This document shows, piece after piece, positions 35,780 to 44,608 of a DNA stretch of 64,000 bases. This DNA comes from Bacteroidota bacterium (GTDB lineage Bacteria; Bacteroidota; Ignavibacteria; SZUA-365). A program made the translations under genes and the position numbers. The stretch covers positions 1 to 64,000 of the forward strand of contig JARYLZ010000002.1 in NCBI GenBank assembly GCA_029907355.1. Reading direction: 5' to 3'. The notes below the pieces were generated by a model. It worked only from the letters and a program-made list of their open reading frames with translations, had not been told where the DNA came from and did no database searches. How positions within the stretch are numbered: the stretch's first letter is position 1; each line of letters starts with the position of its first letter.

Positions 35780-36481
35780 ATGAGACGGGCCATTCGGTAT
35801 GTCCATTCTCTCATCCTGCTTTTCGCCGTTCTCTTTCCTATCCGTCTCGACGCACAAGAGCCGCCGTTCTCTATCAAGCCGTTCATCAGCATCGTCTCCT
35901 CGGCGAAGATTTACACATCCCCCTTTTCGCTCGACATCGAGGAGAGGAATACGACAATCGATCTCGATGCGTTCGCAACGTACGGGGCGGCGCTCTCGTG
36001 GGCTTTCTCCGGCGAAAGCAGGTTGGAGATCAGCGCAGAATACCTCGAGACCGCGATGTCACGCTATGACAACAACAAGACGGAAATTCGCGATGGATTT
36101 CGAGCTGCGGCCCTCGAGATTTGCCCACAGTTCATTCTCCCATTCTCAAGCCGCCGGTTTCGCTTGTGCATCGGCGGCGGTGCAGGCATATATATCGCGG
36201 TTCGCCGTTCTTCCATCGCGGGGATCCAAGCAAAAGCGGATCGGTCCCACCCGTCTATGGGGATACTCGTCTCCTTCGGTGCGGAGTACGTCCTATCCCG
36301 GCATCTGGCCGTTAACGGGGAGGTACGCTACCGTGACCCTCAGATCGACACGAGGAACGCCTTCCCTCAATCGAACGTTCTCTCGAACGGCATCCTCTAC
36401 CCCTTGGAACAGAGGCCCTTCGACGCACGGGTCAATATCGATGGGACAGTATACCGGCTGGCTATCGCGTATCGATTCTGA
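35780..36481 (+). CDS. Outer-membrane beta-barrel protein
   Basis: 233 residues from the ATG at 35780, which gives the signal peptide MRRAIRYVHSLILLFAVLF with cleavage near LDAQ; the in-frame GTG/ATG upstream overlaps ppiD. The mature protein has eight or so amphipathic strands in an OmpW/OmpX-like layout (RLEISAEYLETAM, GAGIYIAVRRSS, GVEYVLSRHLAVNGEVRYR) and ends YRLAIAYRF, a standard barrel terminus. The stop is only two bases from the argS stop on the other strand. Confidence 0.78.
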   Translation: MRRAIRYVHSLILLFAVLFPIRLDAQEPPFSIKPFISIVSSAKIYTSPFSLDIEERNTTIDLDAFATYGAALSWAFSGESRLEISAEYLETAMSRYDNNKTEIRDGFRAAALEICPQFILPFSSRRFRLCIGGGAGIYIAVRRSSIAGIQAKADRSHPSMGILVSFGAEYVLSRHLAVNGEVRYRDPQIDTRNAFPQSNVLSNGILYPLEQRPFDARVNIDGTVYRLAIAYRF

Positions 36482-36483
36482 CC

Positions 36484-38115
36484 TTACATCCTCTCGGGGG
36501 CGTTGATCCCCAACAACCGGAGACCGTTGGCGAGGACCTGTTTCGTCGCCAGGCAAAGCGCCAGCCGCGCGTGCGAAAGTCTTTTGTCATCCGTGACGAC
36601 GCGACATTCGTGATAGAACTTATGGAACTGCGCCGCGAGTGCCTGGAGGTAGGTGCACAGGTGGTGGACCTCGTACGAGTCGGCACAGAAGAGAACCGTC
36701 TCCGGAAACTCCAAGATCGTCTTCATAAGCGCGATCTCTTCCGGGCGCCGGAGCAGTGAAACATCGGGTGCGGCCTCGAGAGACATGCCCTCCGACTGGG
36801 CGAAACGCAGGATGCTCGCAATACGGGCGTGGGCATACTGCAGGTAGTAGACGGGGTTGTTCTCGCTCTGTTCACGAGCAAGCCTGATATCGAACTCGAG
36901 GTGCGAGTTCGCACTCCGCATGATGAAAAAATACCGTACGGCGTCTGCGCCGACGTCCCGGATCAGATCGTCAAGGTAGTAGACGTTCCCTGCACGCTTG
37001 CTCATTCTAACGGCTTCCCCGCCGTCGACGAAACTTACCATCTGATGAATGATCACATCGATACGATCGGCGGGGAGACCGAGGGCAGAAACGCCCGCAA
37101 TCACATCGGGGAATGTTGCGATATGATCCGCTCCGAAAATATCGATGATCTTGTCGTACCCGCGGAGGATCTTCTTGCGATGGTAGGCGATGTCGGGAAG
37201 TCGATACGTCGGTTCGCCTGTCGCCTTCACCAAGACACGGTCCTTGTCCGCCCCGAATGCCGTCGCGCGAAACCATACGGCGCCGTCCTTGTCGTACGCA
37301 AGACCGCGTTCACGGAATTCACGGATGACCTCCTCGATGCTTCCATCCTTGTAAAGACTATCTTCGTTGAAGAACACGTCATGATGGACGCCGAGCGCAT
37401 CGAGGGTCCGCTTGATGGACGCGAAACACCACTGTTCGCCCCGAAGACGGAAGAAATCGATGGCCGCGTCTTTCTTCGCGTTGCCGAACTCCTTGAAGAT
37501 TTCTTCCGCGATCTCGCCGATGTATCCCCCGACATACTGAATTTCAGACTCTTCGATCCGAAAGCCAATCTTCTCCAGATATCGCGCACGGACGGAGAGC
37601 CCGAGAGCGGTCATTTGGTTGCCGGCATTATTGAAGTAGTACTCCCGCGTCACATCCCAGCCGGTCCACTCAAGCATGGCGCTAAGCGTTGCACCGAGGC
37701 AGACCTGTCTCCCGTGACCTGCGTGAAGAGGACCGGTCGGGTTGGCGCTGACCCACTCTACATTTACCCGTTTTCCCTTATGAACATCGGTTCTCCCGAA
37801 GTGCTCCCCTTCATCCAGCACGGCGAGAAGCGTGCGACCGAGATACGCATGGGAATACCGGAAATTGATGAAACCCGGACCGGCCACTTCGTACCCGGCA
37901 ATGTAATCTTCCCCAACTTCGAGCGCGGCAACGATCGCTTCCGCAATCTTTCGCGGCGCCATCCTTGCCCTCCGAGAGAGAAGAAGGGCGATCGTCGTTG
38001 AGAGATCCCCATGTTCTGGAGATCTCGGTTTTTCGAAAGGCACGGGACCGTCGGCAGGGGGTAAACCGGCTTTCGCGATGGCCGCGGATATTCTTTCGGA
38101 AAGGTAATTTTTCAT
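36484..38115 (-). CDS. argS: Arginyl-tRNA synthetase
   Basis: 543 residues; the ATG at 38115 is preferred over an upstream in-frame start because it overlaps the rsfS stop as ATGA and gives the usual MKNYLSERI beginning. Class I motifs are visible: the HIGH region WVSANPTGPLHAGHGR and a KMSKS-like VRMSKRAGN. The N-terminal Arg-S domain (about 1-110) and the C-terminal anticodon-binding helical domain with the terminal LGINAPERM are complete. It charges tRNA-Arg. It is the last gene of a minus-strand operon with rsfS and a LytR_C gene. Confidence 0.97.
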   Translation of the reverse strand: MKNYLSERISAAIAKAGLPPADGPVPFEKPRSPEHGDLSTTIALLLSRRARMAPRKIAEAIVAALEVGEDYIAGYEVAGPGFINFRYSHAYLGRTLLAVLDEGEHFGRTDVHKGKRVNVEWVSANPTGPLHAGHGRQVCLGATLSAMLEWTGWDVTREYYFNNAGNQMTALGLSVRARYLEKIGFRIEESEIQYVGGYIGEIAEEIFKEFGNAKKDAAIDFFRLRGEQWCFASIKRTLDALGVHHDVFFNEDSLYKDGSIEEVIREFRERGLAYDKDGAVWFRATAFGADKDRVLVKATGEPTYRLPDIAYHRKKILRGYDKIIDIFGADHIATFPDVIAGVSALGLPADRIDVIIHQMVSFVDGGEAVRMSKRAGNVYYLDDLIRDVGADAVRYFFIMRSANSHLEFDIRLAREQSENNPVYYLQYAHARIASILRFAQSEGMSLEAAPDVSLLRRPEEIALMKTILEFPETVLFCADSYEVHHLCTYLQALAAQFHKFYHECRVVTDDKRLSHARLALCLATKQVLANGLRLLGINAPERM

Positions 38116-38492
38116 GTGGGTGAGCCCTTGTCCGCCGTAGGGGGTGGACTTTCCTCTATATATTCGACAGGGGCATCTCCCCATAGTTTCTCGAGGTTAT
38201 AATAGCTCCGGACGCGTGGCTGAAAAACATGGCACACTACATCGACGAAATCCAACAGAACCCATTGTAGACCTCCGTACCCTTCCGTTTTCCACACATG
38301 TACACCCCGCTCCCGCATTCCTTCATCGATGGCATCTGCGATCGCCTTTACCTGCACGTCCGTTTCCCCCGTGCAGATCACGAAATAGTCCGTCACGTCG
38401 GACAAGTTCCGTAAATCGAGAATGATAACTTCCCCTGCCCTTTTCACGAGAGCGCATTCCGCAATCGCTCGAGCTGTTTCTCGTGATGTCAA
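38112..38492 (-). CDS. rsfS: Ribosome silencing factor RsfS (Iojap)
   Basis: 126 residues. The Iojap core is intact: ILDLRNLSDVTDYFVICTGETDVQVKAIADAI, then GVHVWKTEGYGGLQWVLLDFVDVVCHVFQPRVRSYYNLEKLWGDA (only partly quoted motifs are diagnostic: LRxLSDVTDYFVIC and LLDFVDVVxHVF). RsfS binds uL14 on the large subunit and blocks joining in stationary phase. It shares a four-base overlap with argS. Confidence 0.95.
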   Translation of the reverse strand: MTSRETARAIAECALVKRAGEVIILDLRNLSDVTDYFVICTGETDVQVKAIADAIDEGMRERGVHVWKTEGYGGLQWVLLDFVDVVCHVFQPRVRSYYNLEKLWGDAPVEYIEESPPPTADKGSPT

Positions 38493-38509
38493 ATCCGTTC
38501 TTCCCCTCT

Positions 38510-38980
38510 TTATTGGTACGGTTTCAGTTGCTGGTAATCTCGGCCGATCACAACCGAGACGTGAAGGTAATAATCAGGATTTATTTGAGACACGATGTTT
38601 TTCTCGTCTATTCCAAGCGCCCGTGCGACCTTCAACGCCGCGGAACGGTCTCCCACCCGATCGATGACGAGGGATTCTACGACATCGAAGGAGGTGTAGT
38701 TCCCTGCTTGAACCACATCAAACCTACGGCGTCGGAGAAATTCGGTAAAAACCTGTGCAACTCCGCTAACACCGCATCCGTTCAACACCTCAAGCTGAAT
38801 TACCGTGCCGAGCGGCGTGTCAGCCTTCCTTTCCGTCGTGTACTCGACAGGACGCTCGACTATAGTCGTATTCACGAAGGAGTAAAGGAGGAAAATGACA
38901 ACCGCCGCCAACACGACGATCATTACGTTTAAAAGCAACGTGGCAGGGTGAAGCTTCTTCTCCCTCGTATTCCCCGTCAT
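38510..38980 (-). CDS. LytR C-terminal (LytR_C) domain membrane protein
   Basis: 156 residues. One N-terminal helix (LLLNVMIVVLAAVVIFLLYS) crosses the inner membrane and the rest faces the periplasm. The LytR_C domain starts at about 58 (VIQLEVLNGCGVSGVAQ) and contains the FLRRRRFDVVQAGNY and VIDRVGDRSAALKVARALGI motifs. Free-standing LytR_C proteins beside rsfS are common in FCB bacteria. The domain is linked to cell-wall polymer attachment in other phyla; no catalytic LytR domain is present here. The gene is 17 bases upstream of rsfS. Confidence 0.85.
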   Translation of the reverse strand: MTGNTREKKLHPATLLLNVMIVVLAAVVIFLLYSFVNTTIVERPVEYTTERKADTPLGTVIQLEVLNGCGVSGVAQVFTEFLRRRRFDVVQAGNYTSFDVVESLVIDRVGDRSAALKVARALGIDEKNIVSQINPDYYLHVSVVIGRDYQQLKPYQ

Positions 38981-39056
38981 GACCCCGGCTCTCTCCCCGA
39001 TATGGAACCGTCAGATTGTCCTATCGTCTCGTTCCGAGGACAAGAAGGGCGCAATT

Positions 39057-39560
39057 TCATGGGTCAACCCATTCATCTCCCCACAGACCGCCAGAAAGCC
39101 CCCCATATCGTCCTATTCCCCAACCGGGATACTTTCGAAATTGGATGGAAATGCCGAATTGCTTTGACGGTCGATACTCGAGCTCGGCGCGCCGGATAAA
39201 AAGACCTCCTATGTCGCGGTTTAACAACGACGCAAAGGTCCCAAAAGGCGAGTAGAGAAGAGAGATGTCCGTCCTCAGGGTGAGAGGCTCGGAAAGCTTG
39301 TACCGGATGCTATTGGTATACATCGAAAGACCGATACTCGACGTGCCGAAATGACCGTACGAGAGAGAAAGACTATGGGACATTTCGAAACGCGAGGGGT
39401 CAAATAAAGTCTCAAGAAGTCCTTTACTATCTGAGGGAGGCAATACCGGCGTAAATCGATCTCTACCGGTGATTCGGAATTGAGCCAAGAGTGTTCCGCT
39501 CAGAAACAGAATCGCGGCACAGAATGGTAAGACTATTTGGGGTATGAAACACTTTTTCAT
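39057..39560 (-). CDS. Small secreted protein, unknown function
   Basis: 167 residues with a signal peptide (MKKCFIPQIVLPFCAAILFL, cleavage near LAQ). The mature part has beta-strand character with aromatic and glycine-rich turns (SLSYGHFGTSSIGLSMYTNS, GLFIRRAELEYRPSKQF) and a Gly/Trp-rich end. It may be a small periplasmic or barrel-like protein. It is the first gene of the minus-strand operon and its start lies at the AT-rich boundary of the dnaA upstream region. Confidence 0.7.
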   Translation of the reverse strand: MKKCFIPQIVLPFCAAILFLSGTLLAQFRITGRDRFTPVLPPSDSKGLLETLFDPSRFEMSHSLSLSYGHFGTSSIGLSMYTNSIRYKLSEPLTLRTDISLLYSPFGTFASLLNRDIGGLFIRRAELEYRPSKQFGISIQFRKYPGWGIGRYGGLSGGLWGDEWVDP

Positions 39561-39985
39561 AAAATTAATAGCTAAGATAAAAGCTTAGGTAATTACTTTG
39601 GAAAAAACAAGATCACCTCAAGAAAGACCCCTTAAAAAGACTCAAAAAACAAAAGAAAAAATGTTTTATTCATAAACCATTAAAGCCACAATACTTCGAA
39701 AAAGTCAAGCGTTCTCTCTTACCTTCGTACCGTTGAAATTAACCTTTCGGGACTCTATACTGCAACCGGTCTTTCCGACCCCGGGCATGTGAATAAATTG
39801 TTGATAACACCGGCTCCTTGGTGAGCCTGATTCACCGGGGCAATAAAAAATGCAAGGGAAAGCTATCCCATCTGTGTCAGAAGGGAGTTATGGTTTTGTT
39901 TTTGTTTGGTTTACAAAAACACGAGTTGTTTGAAACGAGGAAAGTCTTTCATATCGTTTACTCATTCTCATAAACTTGTCCTTTC
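39561..39985. other. AT-rich region upstream of dnaA, candidate oriC or dnaA regulatory region
   Basis: 425 bases between the divergent minus-strand operon and dnaA, visibly richer in A/T than its flanks (A-rich runs at 39600-39670 and T-rich runs near 39895). Two DnaA-box-like sequences lie in the same orientation at 39788-39796 and 39799-39807, 11 bases apart. No gene is seen. Either the origin or the dnaA promoter/autoregulation region would look like this. Confidence 0.55.
39788..39807 (-). promoter_or_regulatory. Tandem DnaA boxes
   Basis: The minus strand reads TTATTCACA (39788-39796) and TTATCAACA (39799-39807), each one mismatch from the consensus TTATCCACA. The 11-base step places them on the same face of the helix. 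Confidence 0.55.
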
Positions 39986-41401
39986 ATGCCTGTGGATATC
40001 TTACAAACAAAAGAAAAAATGGATATTGCGGAATGTGTTCGGACGCCGGAGGCTGTCTGGAAGAACTGTTTGGAGATTATTCGCCCGAAAATCAAACCCC
40101 TTTCCTTCCGCACGTGGTTCGAGCCGCTCCTACCGAAGGCACTTGATGGTCCGCTCCTCACACTCGAAGTCCCCAGCACATACTTTTACGAATGGTTGGA
40201 GGAACACTATTTCGAACTACTCCAATCTACCATCCGGTCGGTACTTGGCGATCAAGCAAAGCTTCAATATGCCGTCAAGGTACCGGTCGATGTACCTAAG
40301 GATGAGGATATCCTCGTGAGGGAACGCGGGAATCCGGTGAATCTCAGCGGGAAGCAGAAACCTTCTTTCGAGCATAACCTCAATCCCAAGTTTACATTTG
40401 AAAATTTCATTCGGGGTGATGGGAACCAATTTGCCCGTGCTGCCGCACTGAACGTAGCCCGTAACCCTGGTGGAACCGCTTTCAATCCTCTGGTGCTGTA
40501 CGGTGGCGTCGGTCTGGGGAAGACTCATCTCATTCAAGCCATAGGAAATGCCATTCTCTCCACGAATGGGTCGAAACGCGTTTGTTATGTCTCTAGCGAG
40601 AAGTTCACAACAGATTTCGTCGAGTCTATCGAGAAGAATAAAACAACGGATTTTGCGAACTACTATCGCAGTATGGATGTCCTAATTGTAGATGACATCC
40701 AGTTCTTTTCCGGAAAAGAACGCACGCAGGATACATTCTTCCACACTTTCAACACGCTCTATCAGTTGAAGAAACAGATCGTTCTCTCCTCCGACAGAGC
40801 TCCCAAGGAACTCGTGGGTCTTGATGAAAGACTTATTTCTCGATTTCAATCCGGCTTGACTGTTGACATTCAGCCACCCGATCTTGAGACACGTATTGCG
40901 ATTCTTCTGAAGAAAGCGGAAGACGATAATATTCTTCTCCCTCAAGATGTCGTCGAGTTCATAGCGAGCAATGTGAAATCCAACATTCGTGAACTCGAAG
41001 GGTGTTACATAGGGCTCATCGCCAGACACACACTCGAGCAAAAACCAATCGATATTCAGCTTGCGGAAACGGTTCTCAGGACCATCGTCTCGTCCGACCG
41101 AAAAGAGATTACCGTTGCACAAATCCAGAAAATCGTTTCCGAACATTTCAAGATTCCAGAAAACTCTCTCCGCGCGAAGACACGCAAACAGGAAATCGTT
41201 CTGCCCAGGCAGATCGCCATGTATCTCTCGAAATCGTTCACGCATGCGTCACTAAAAACAATCGGTCTCCATTTCGGAGGCCGTGATCATAGTACCATCA
41301 TTCATGCATGCAAAACGATCGACGAGCTGATTCAAGAAGATGAAACCATCCGTTCACATGTGGAGAGCCTCTCGAGAAAAATATCTTACTTATCCACATG
41401 A
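39986..41401 (+). CDS. dnaA: Chromosomal replication initiator protein DnaA
   Basis: 471 residues with all four domains. Domain I (about 20-100) contains SFRTWFEPL; domain III starts near FTFENFIRGDGNQFA and has Walker A GGVGLGKTH, Walker B DVLIVDDIQF and sensor GLDERLISRFQSGL; domain IV has the signature LKTIGLHFGGRDHSTIIHA, which binds DnaA boxes. DnaA-ATP melts oriC. The start at 39986 is the first ATG; it encodes MPVDILQ, whose codons include a near-consensus DnaA box (TGTGGATAT at 39991-39999). The 3' end overlaps a perfect box. dnaN does not follow; murI does. Confidence 0.97.
   Translation: MPVDILQTKEKMDIAECVRTPEAVWKNCLEIIRPKIKPLSFRTWFEPLLPKALDGPLLTLEVPSTYFYEWLEEHYFELLQSTIRSVLGDQAKLQYAVKVPVDVPKDEDILVRERGNPVNLSGKQKPSFEHNLNPKFTFENFIRGDGNQFARAAALNVARNPGGTAFNPLVLYGGVGLGKTHLIQAIGNAILSTNGSKRVCYVSSEKFTTDFVESIEKNKTTDFANYYRSMDVLIVDDIQFFSGKERTQDTFFHTFNTLYQLKKQIVLSSDRAPKELVGLDERLISRFQSGLTVDIQPPDLETRIAILLKKAEDDNILLPQDVVEFIASNVKSNIRELEGCYIGLIARHTLEQKPIDIQLAETVLRTIVSSDRKEITVAQIQKIVSEHFKIPENSLRAKTRKQEIVLPRQIAMYLSKSFTHASLKTIGLHFGGRDHSTIIHACKTIDELIQEDETIRSHVESLSRKISYLST
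41390..41398 (+). promoter_or_regulatory. Perfect DnaA box overlapping the dnaA 3' end
   Basis: TTATCCACA matches the DnaA-box consensus at all nine positions and covers the last codons of dnaA, ending one to three bases before the stop. Confidence 0.65.
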
Positions 41402-41742
41402 GAGCGTGAATTCCTTGTGAATATTACTGGTGGTCTATCCGGTGGGGAAAGAGAACGTCGCCGGTGACGAGGTATTTTTCTTCCGGTCATCGAATTCCCT
41501 TTCCTTCGCGTACACACTTCATCATCCTCACAATTTACTCACATCAAGAAAAATGTGAAGTCTTCTCCCCATTCTCATCCGCAATAGAACATTCTAAGTC
41601 TCGAAAAGACTTTTTTCACAAATCAACACACCTAATTTTTACGATTATCTTTCTTTGCTTAGAAAGAAAAAACTGCGAATAGAAACATAACTGTTGAAAA
41701 CTTGTCTGTACCATAGTCCTTCCATATCGAGAGCGAAGCCGC
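41402..41742. other. Intergenic region downstream of dnaA, candidate oriC
   Basis: 341 AT-rich bases between dnaA and murI with no gene. Beyond the perfect box at 41390, weaker DnaA-box-like sites occur: TGTGAATAT at 41416, TTACTCACA at 41535, TTTTTCACA at 41622 and TGTTGAAAA at 41692 (each two mismatches). A/T-rich stretches at 41625-41670 could be an unwinding element. The flanking genes are both plus strand. Confidence 0.5.
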
Positions 41743-42561
41743 ATGGTGGAAGAGAGAAGTAGAAAAAGTATAGGGGTGTTCGATTCAGGTATCGGTGGGT
41801 TGACTGTCGTGCGTGCTCTCATGAAACGTCTTCCCCATGAGAGTATCATTTATTTCGGTGACACAGCGCGTGTCCCGTATGGGAGTAAGTCTGCAGAGGT
41901 CGTGAAGAAATATGCCCTCGAAGATGCAGAATTCCTTGTCAGGAACAAGGTTAAGCTGATCGTCGTGGCTTGCAACACGGCGTCATCTGTCGCGATGGAT
42001 GTCCTCCGGGAGCGTTTCGACATCCCCCTTATCGGGATGATTGAACCGGGTTCGCGAAAGGCCCTTCAATTGAGCAAGGTTGGGCGTATCGGTGTGATCG
42101 GGACCCTCGCCACGATAGCGAGTGGTTCGTATAGGAAGGAGATTCATTCACAGAACCCTTCTGTGACCGTCATTGATCGGGCATGTCCCTTATTCGTACC
42201 GCTTGCCGAGGAAGGATGGATTGGACACCGTGTCTCCCGTCTTGTTGCAGAGGAGTATCTTTCTATCTTTCGTGATTCAGGGATCGATACCCTGATCCTC
42301 GGCTGTACACATTATCCGATTTTGCGATCCGTTATTCAGGATACTGTCGGCGAGTCGGTAAAACTTGTCGACTCAGGGGATGCTGCCGCGGAGGAAATTG
42401 AGAAGATGCTTGCCGATCGAGGGGAGATAAACCCATCCGAAGATGAACCGAACCATGTGTTCTATGTTTCGGACGTTCCGCAACGTTTCAAAGAACTCGG
42501 GAGAATATTTCTTGGAACGAACCAGATGCATGTCAAGAAGGTTTCCATCCCTGAAGAATAA
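41743..42561 (+). CDS. murI: Glutamate racemase
   Basis: 272 residues. Both catalytic cysteines are in their usual motifs, VVACNTAS and LGCTHYP, and the N-terminus reads IGVFDSGIGGLTVV. The enzyme makes D-glutamate for peptidoglycan and cannot be supplied by any other gene in the window. The length is normal. It stands 21 bases before the methylmalonyl-CoA mutase small subunit and shares its strand. Confidence 0.97.
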   Translation: MVEERSRKSIGVFDSGIGGLTVVRALMKRLPHESIIYFGDTARVPYGSKSAEVVKKYALEDAEFLVRNKVKLIVVACNTASSVAMDVLRERFDIPLIGMIEPGSRKALQLSKVGRIGVIGTLATIASGSYRKEIHSQNPSVTVIDRACPLFVPLAEEGWIGHRVSRLVAEEYLSIFRDSGIDTLILGCTHYPILRSVIQDTVGESVKLVDSGDAAAEEIEKMLADRGEINPSEDEPNHVFYVSDVPQRFKELGRIFLGTNQMHVKKVSIPEE

Positions 42562-42582
42562 TTCTTCGACATCTTTTTCGCC

Positions 42583-44598
42583 ATGAACGATCAGCGTATT
42601 GAAAAATTATTCTCCGCGTTTGGAATCCCTTCGCTCGAAGAGTGGAAGGAAGTAGCCCGTCAAGAACTCGATGGTGAAGATCCGGATACGTGCCTGATCG
42701 TACCAGTTGATGATGACGGTTTTGTGCCATCTCTTGTGAGAATCGAGGAAACACTCTCTTCCGGGAGCACAGATGTTCTTCGAAGCGTATTGTTGTCCCT
42801 TTACGGTAAGCCGAAGCCTCGTTGGGAACCGGGACGTTGGTGTATTCGTTTTCCTGTAACGCGTACGGAATGCCTTAGGGAGGAGAGTTACCTCGATATG
42901 CTGAAAGAGTGTCCCGGTTCAGTCGCCGAAATATTAGCGGGTATTTCGACGGAGCCGTTTTTCGAAACAATTGACGAGGCGGAGAGACTCATCCTGCGGG
43001 TTCAAGAATCGGGAATAGACGTGTCCATCGATGCAGGAGATAACCCTTTGCCTGTCATGGGTTTCATCCGCTCCTTGAAACGCATTGCAAATATAGAGGT
43101 GTTTATCGACCCATTTCGGCCTTTTGTGTTATCGGTTTCCGAAACCGATCGTGAAACGGTATTCATTGAATTGGAAGAGATACGGAGTGCCTGCACGGGC
43201 GACCCGTTAATCAAACCCATTGTTTCGATAGATGGTTCAATGTACCACCGTGCCGGTGCATCAATCGTCCAGGAATTGGGTTTTACCATCGCGGCAGGTA
43301 TTGATTATATCCGCAGCACAAGAGAGATGGGCTTTTCGTCTATCGGATTCGGAAACCCTATACGGTTTACCTATGCGGTTGGGACGAAATTCCTGTTTGA
43401 GATAGCCAAATTGAGGGCGGCACGGCTCCTTTGGGCAGCTGTCCAAAGCGTGTACGGTGTCCAACCAAGCAACGGGCCTTGCTTCGAAATCCATGCCGTG
43501 ACATCACCTTGGAACATGACACTCTATGACAGGTATACGAACATACTTCGTGCGACCGTCGAGGCGCTTGCAGCTGTAATCGGGGGGGCATCCGCATTAT
43601 CCGTTTTCCCGTTTGACGGAATTGATGGTATTGATGGTGCTCTCTCACACCGCCTGGCACGAAATACGAGTCTGATTCTGGACCACGAGAGCGGTCTCTC
43701 GCGAATCTTGGACCCTGCAGGCGGGTCATATGCCATCGAACTTTTGACAGACCGTCTTGCCCGAAGCGCATGGAGTATCGTTCGTGAGCTGGAGATGAAC
43801 GGAGGGTTTATCGAAACATGCCGGGCTGGTATCGTAACTCGGATGCTTCGGGAAAGCTCCGAACGAAGGCAAGAGGATATCGCTTGTCGCCGCCAAGTTT
43901 TCGTCGGTACGAGCAAGTATCCGGATAAAACGGAACGTATTGTAGTAAGACGGGAAAAAAGAGAGGTACCACCTGAAGCTCGAGGGAGCGAGTCCCCGGC
44001 CACTACTGTCATCGATGAAATCCATCAAGCTGTCCGGGATAGGAAAAATATTCTCGTTTCGTTGGAGAAGGCATTTGCTGATGGTGCGACTCTGTCGGAC
44101 GTGATGATCTCTTACAGACGAGGTCTCCATGCGGTTGAGAAAGCGAAACCGTTTCCGAATAAAAGGGGGCCCGAACCGTTTGAACGTATTCGCCTCGCTG
44201 TGGACAGGCTGGCAGAAAAACCCGTTGCAATGATTCTCCATTTCGGTTCACCATCGGTGAGTCACAGGCATGCGGAATTCGTCTCAGAGATTCTCTCCAT
44301 TGCAGGACTCGATGTCCGAGTAGCGAAGGAAGAGAACCTCGAATCGATTGGTCAGGATTCGCCGGTCCAGATACTCGTTGTTTGCTCGGACGACGATACA
44401 CTACTCAGTGCGGTTTCCCGTCTCCAGGAGCGCTTCGCTTCTCATTCTCTTACGCCGGTCCTTCTTGCCGTCTCACCGTCCGGTGATCGGATCGAGACAT
44501 TGCGGAAGGCAGGAGTCCGGCTTTGCTTCTACCCCGGCATGAATGTGTTGAACGCCTTGTTTTATCTGCTCAAGGAACTTTCCATCCCGATCGAATGA
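42583..44598 (+). CDS. mutA: Methylmalonyl-CoA mutase small (beta) subunit
   Basis: 671 residues, similar in length to MutA. The TIM-barrel part is recognisable ([32 protein letters not shown], with further [17 protein letters not shown] and [11 protein letters not shown] motifs, each only partly quoted). The C-terminal 130 residues have the flavodoxin-like fold of the B12-binding domain but lack the DxHxxG cobalamin motif (a stretch reading [13 protein letters not shown] occurs instead), as expected for the non-catalytic beta subunit. Ten bases separate it from mutB. Confidence 0.93.
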   Translation: MNDQRIEKLFSAFGIPSLEEWKEVARQELDGEDPDTCLIVPVDDDGFVPSLVRIEETLSSGSTDVLRSVLLSLYGKPKPRWEPGRWCIRFPVTRTECLREESYLDMLKECPGSVAEILAGISTEPFFETIDEAERLILRVQESGIDVSIDAGDNPLPVMGFIRSLKRIANIEVFIDPFRPFVLSVSETDRETVFIELEEIRSACTGDPLIKPIVSIDGSMYHRAGASIVQELGFTIAAGIDYIRSTREMGFSSIGFGNPIRFTYAVGTKFLFEIAKLRAARLLWAAVQSVYGVQPSNGPCFEIHAVTSPWNMTLYDRYTNILRATVEALAAVIGGASALSVFPFDGIDGIDGALSHRLARNTSLILDHESGLSRILDPAGGSYAIELLTDRLARSAWSIVRELEMNGGFIETCRAGIVTRMLRESSERRQEDIACRRQVFVGTSKYPDKTERIVVRREKREVPPEARGSESPATTVIDEIHQAVRDRKNILVSLEKAFADGATLSDVMISYRRGLHAVEKAKPFPNKRGPEPFERIRLAVDRLAEKPVAMILHFGSPSVSHRHAEFVSEILSIAGLDVRVAKEENLESIGQDSPVQILVVCSDDDTLLSAVSRLQERFASHSLTPVLLAVSPSGDRIETLRKAGVRLCFYPGMNVLNALFYLLKELSIPIE

Positions 44599-44608
44599 GG
44601 CTGCGATC

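Noticed and set aside
36829-38001. 390-residue plus-strand frame
   Set aside because: Antisense to argS, which has complete class I motifs.
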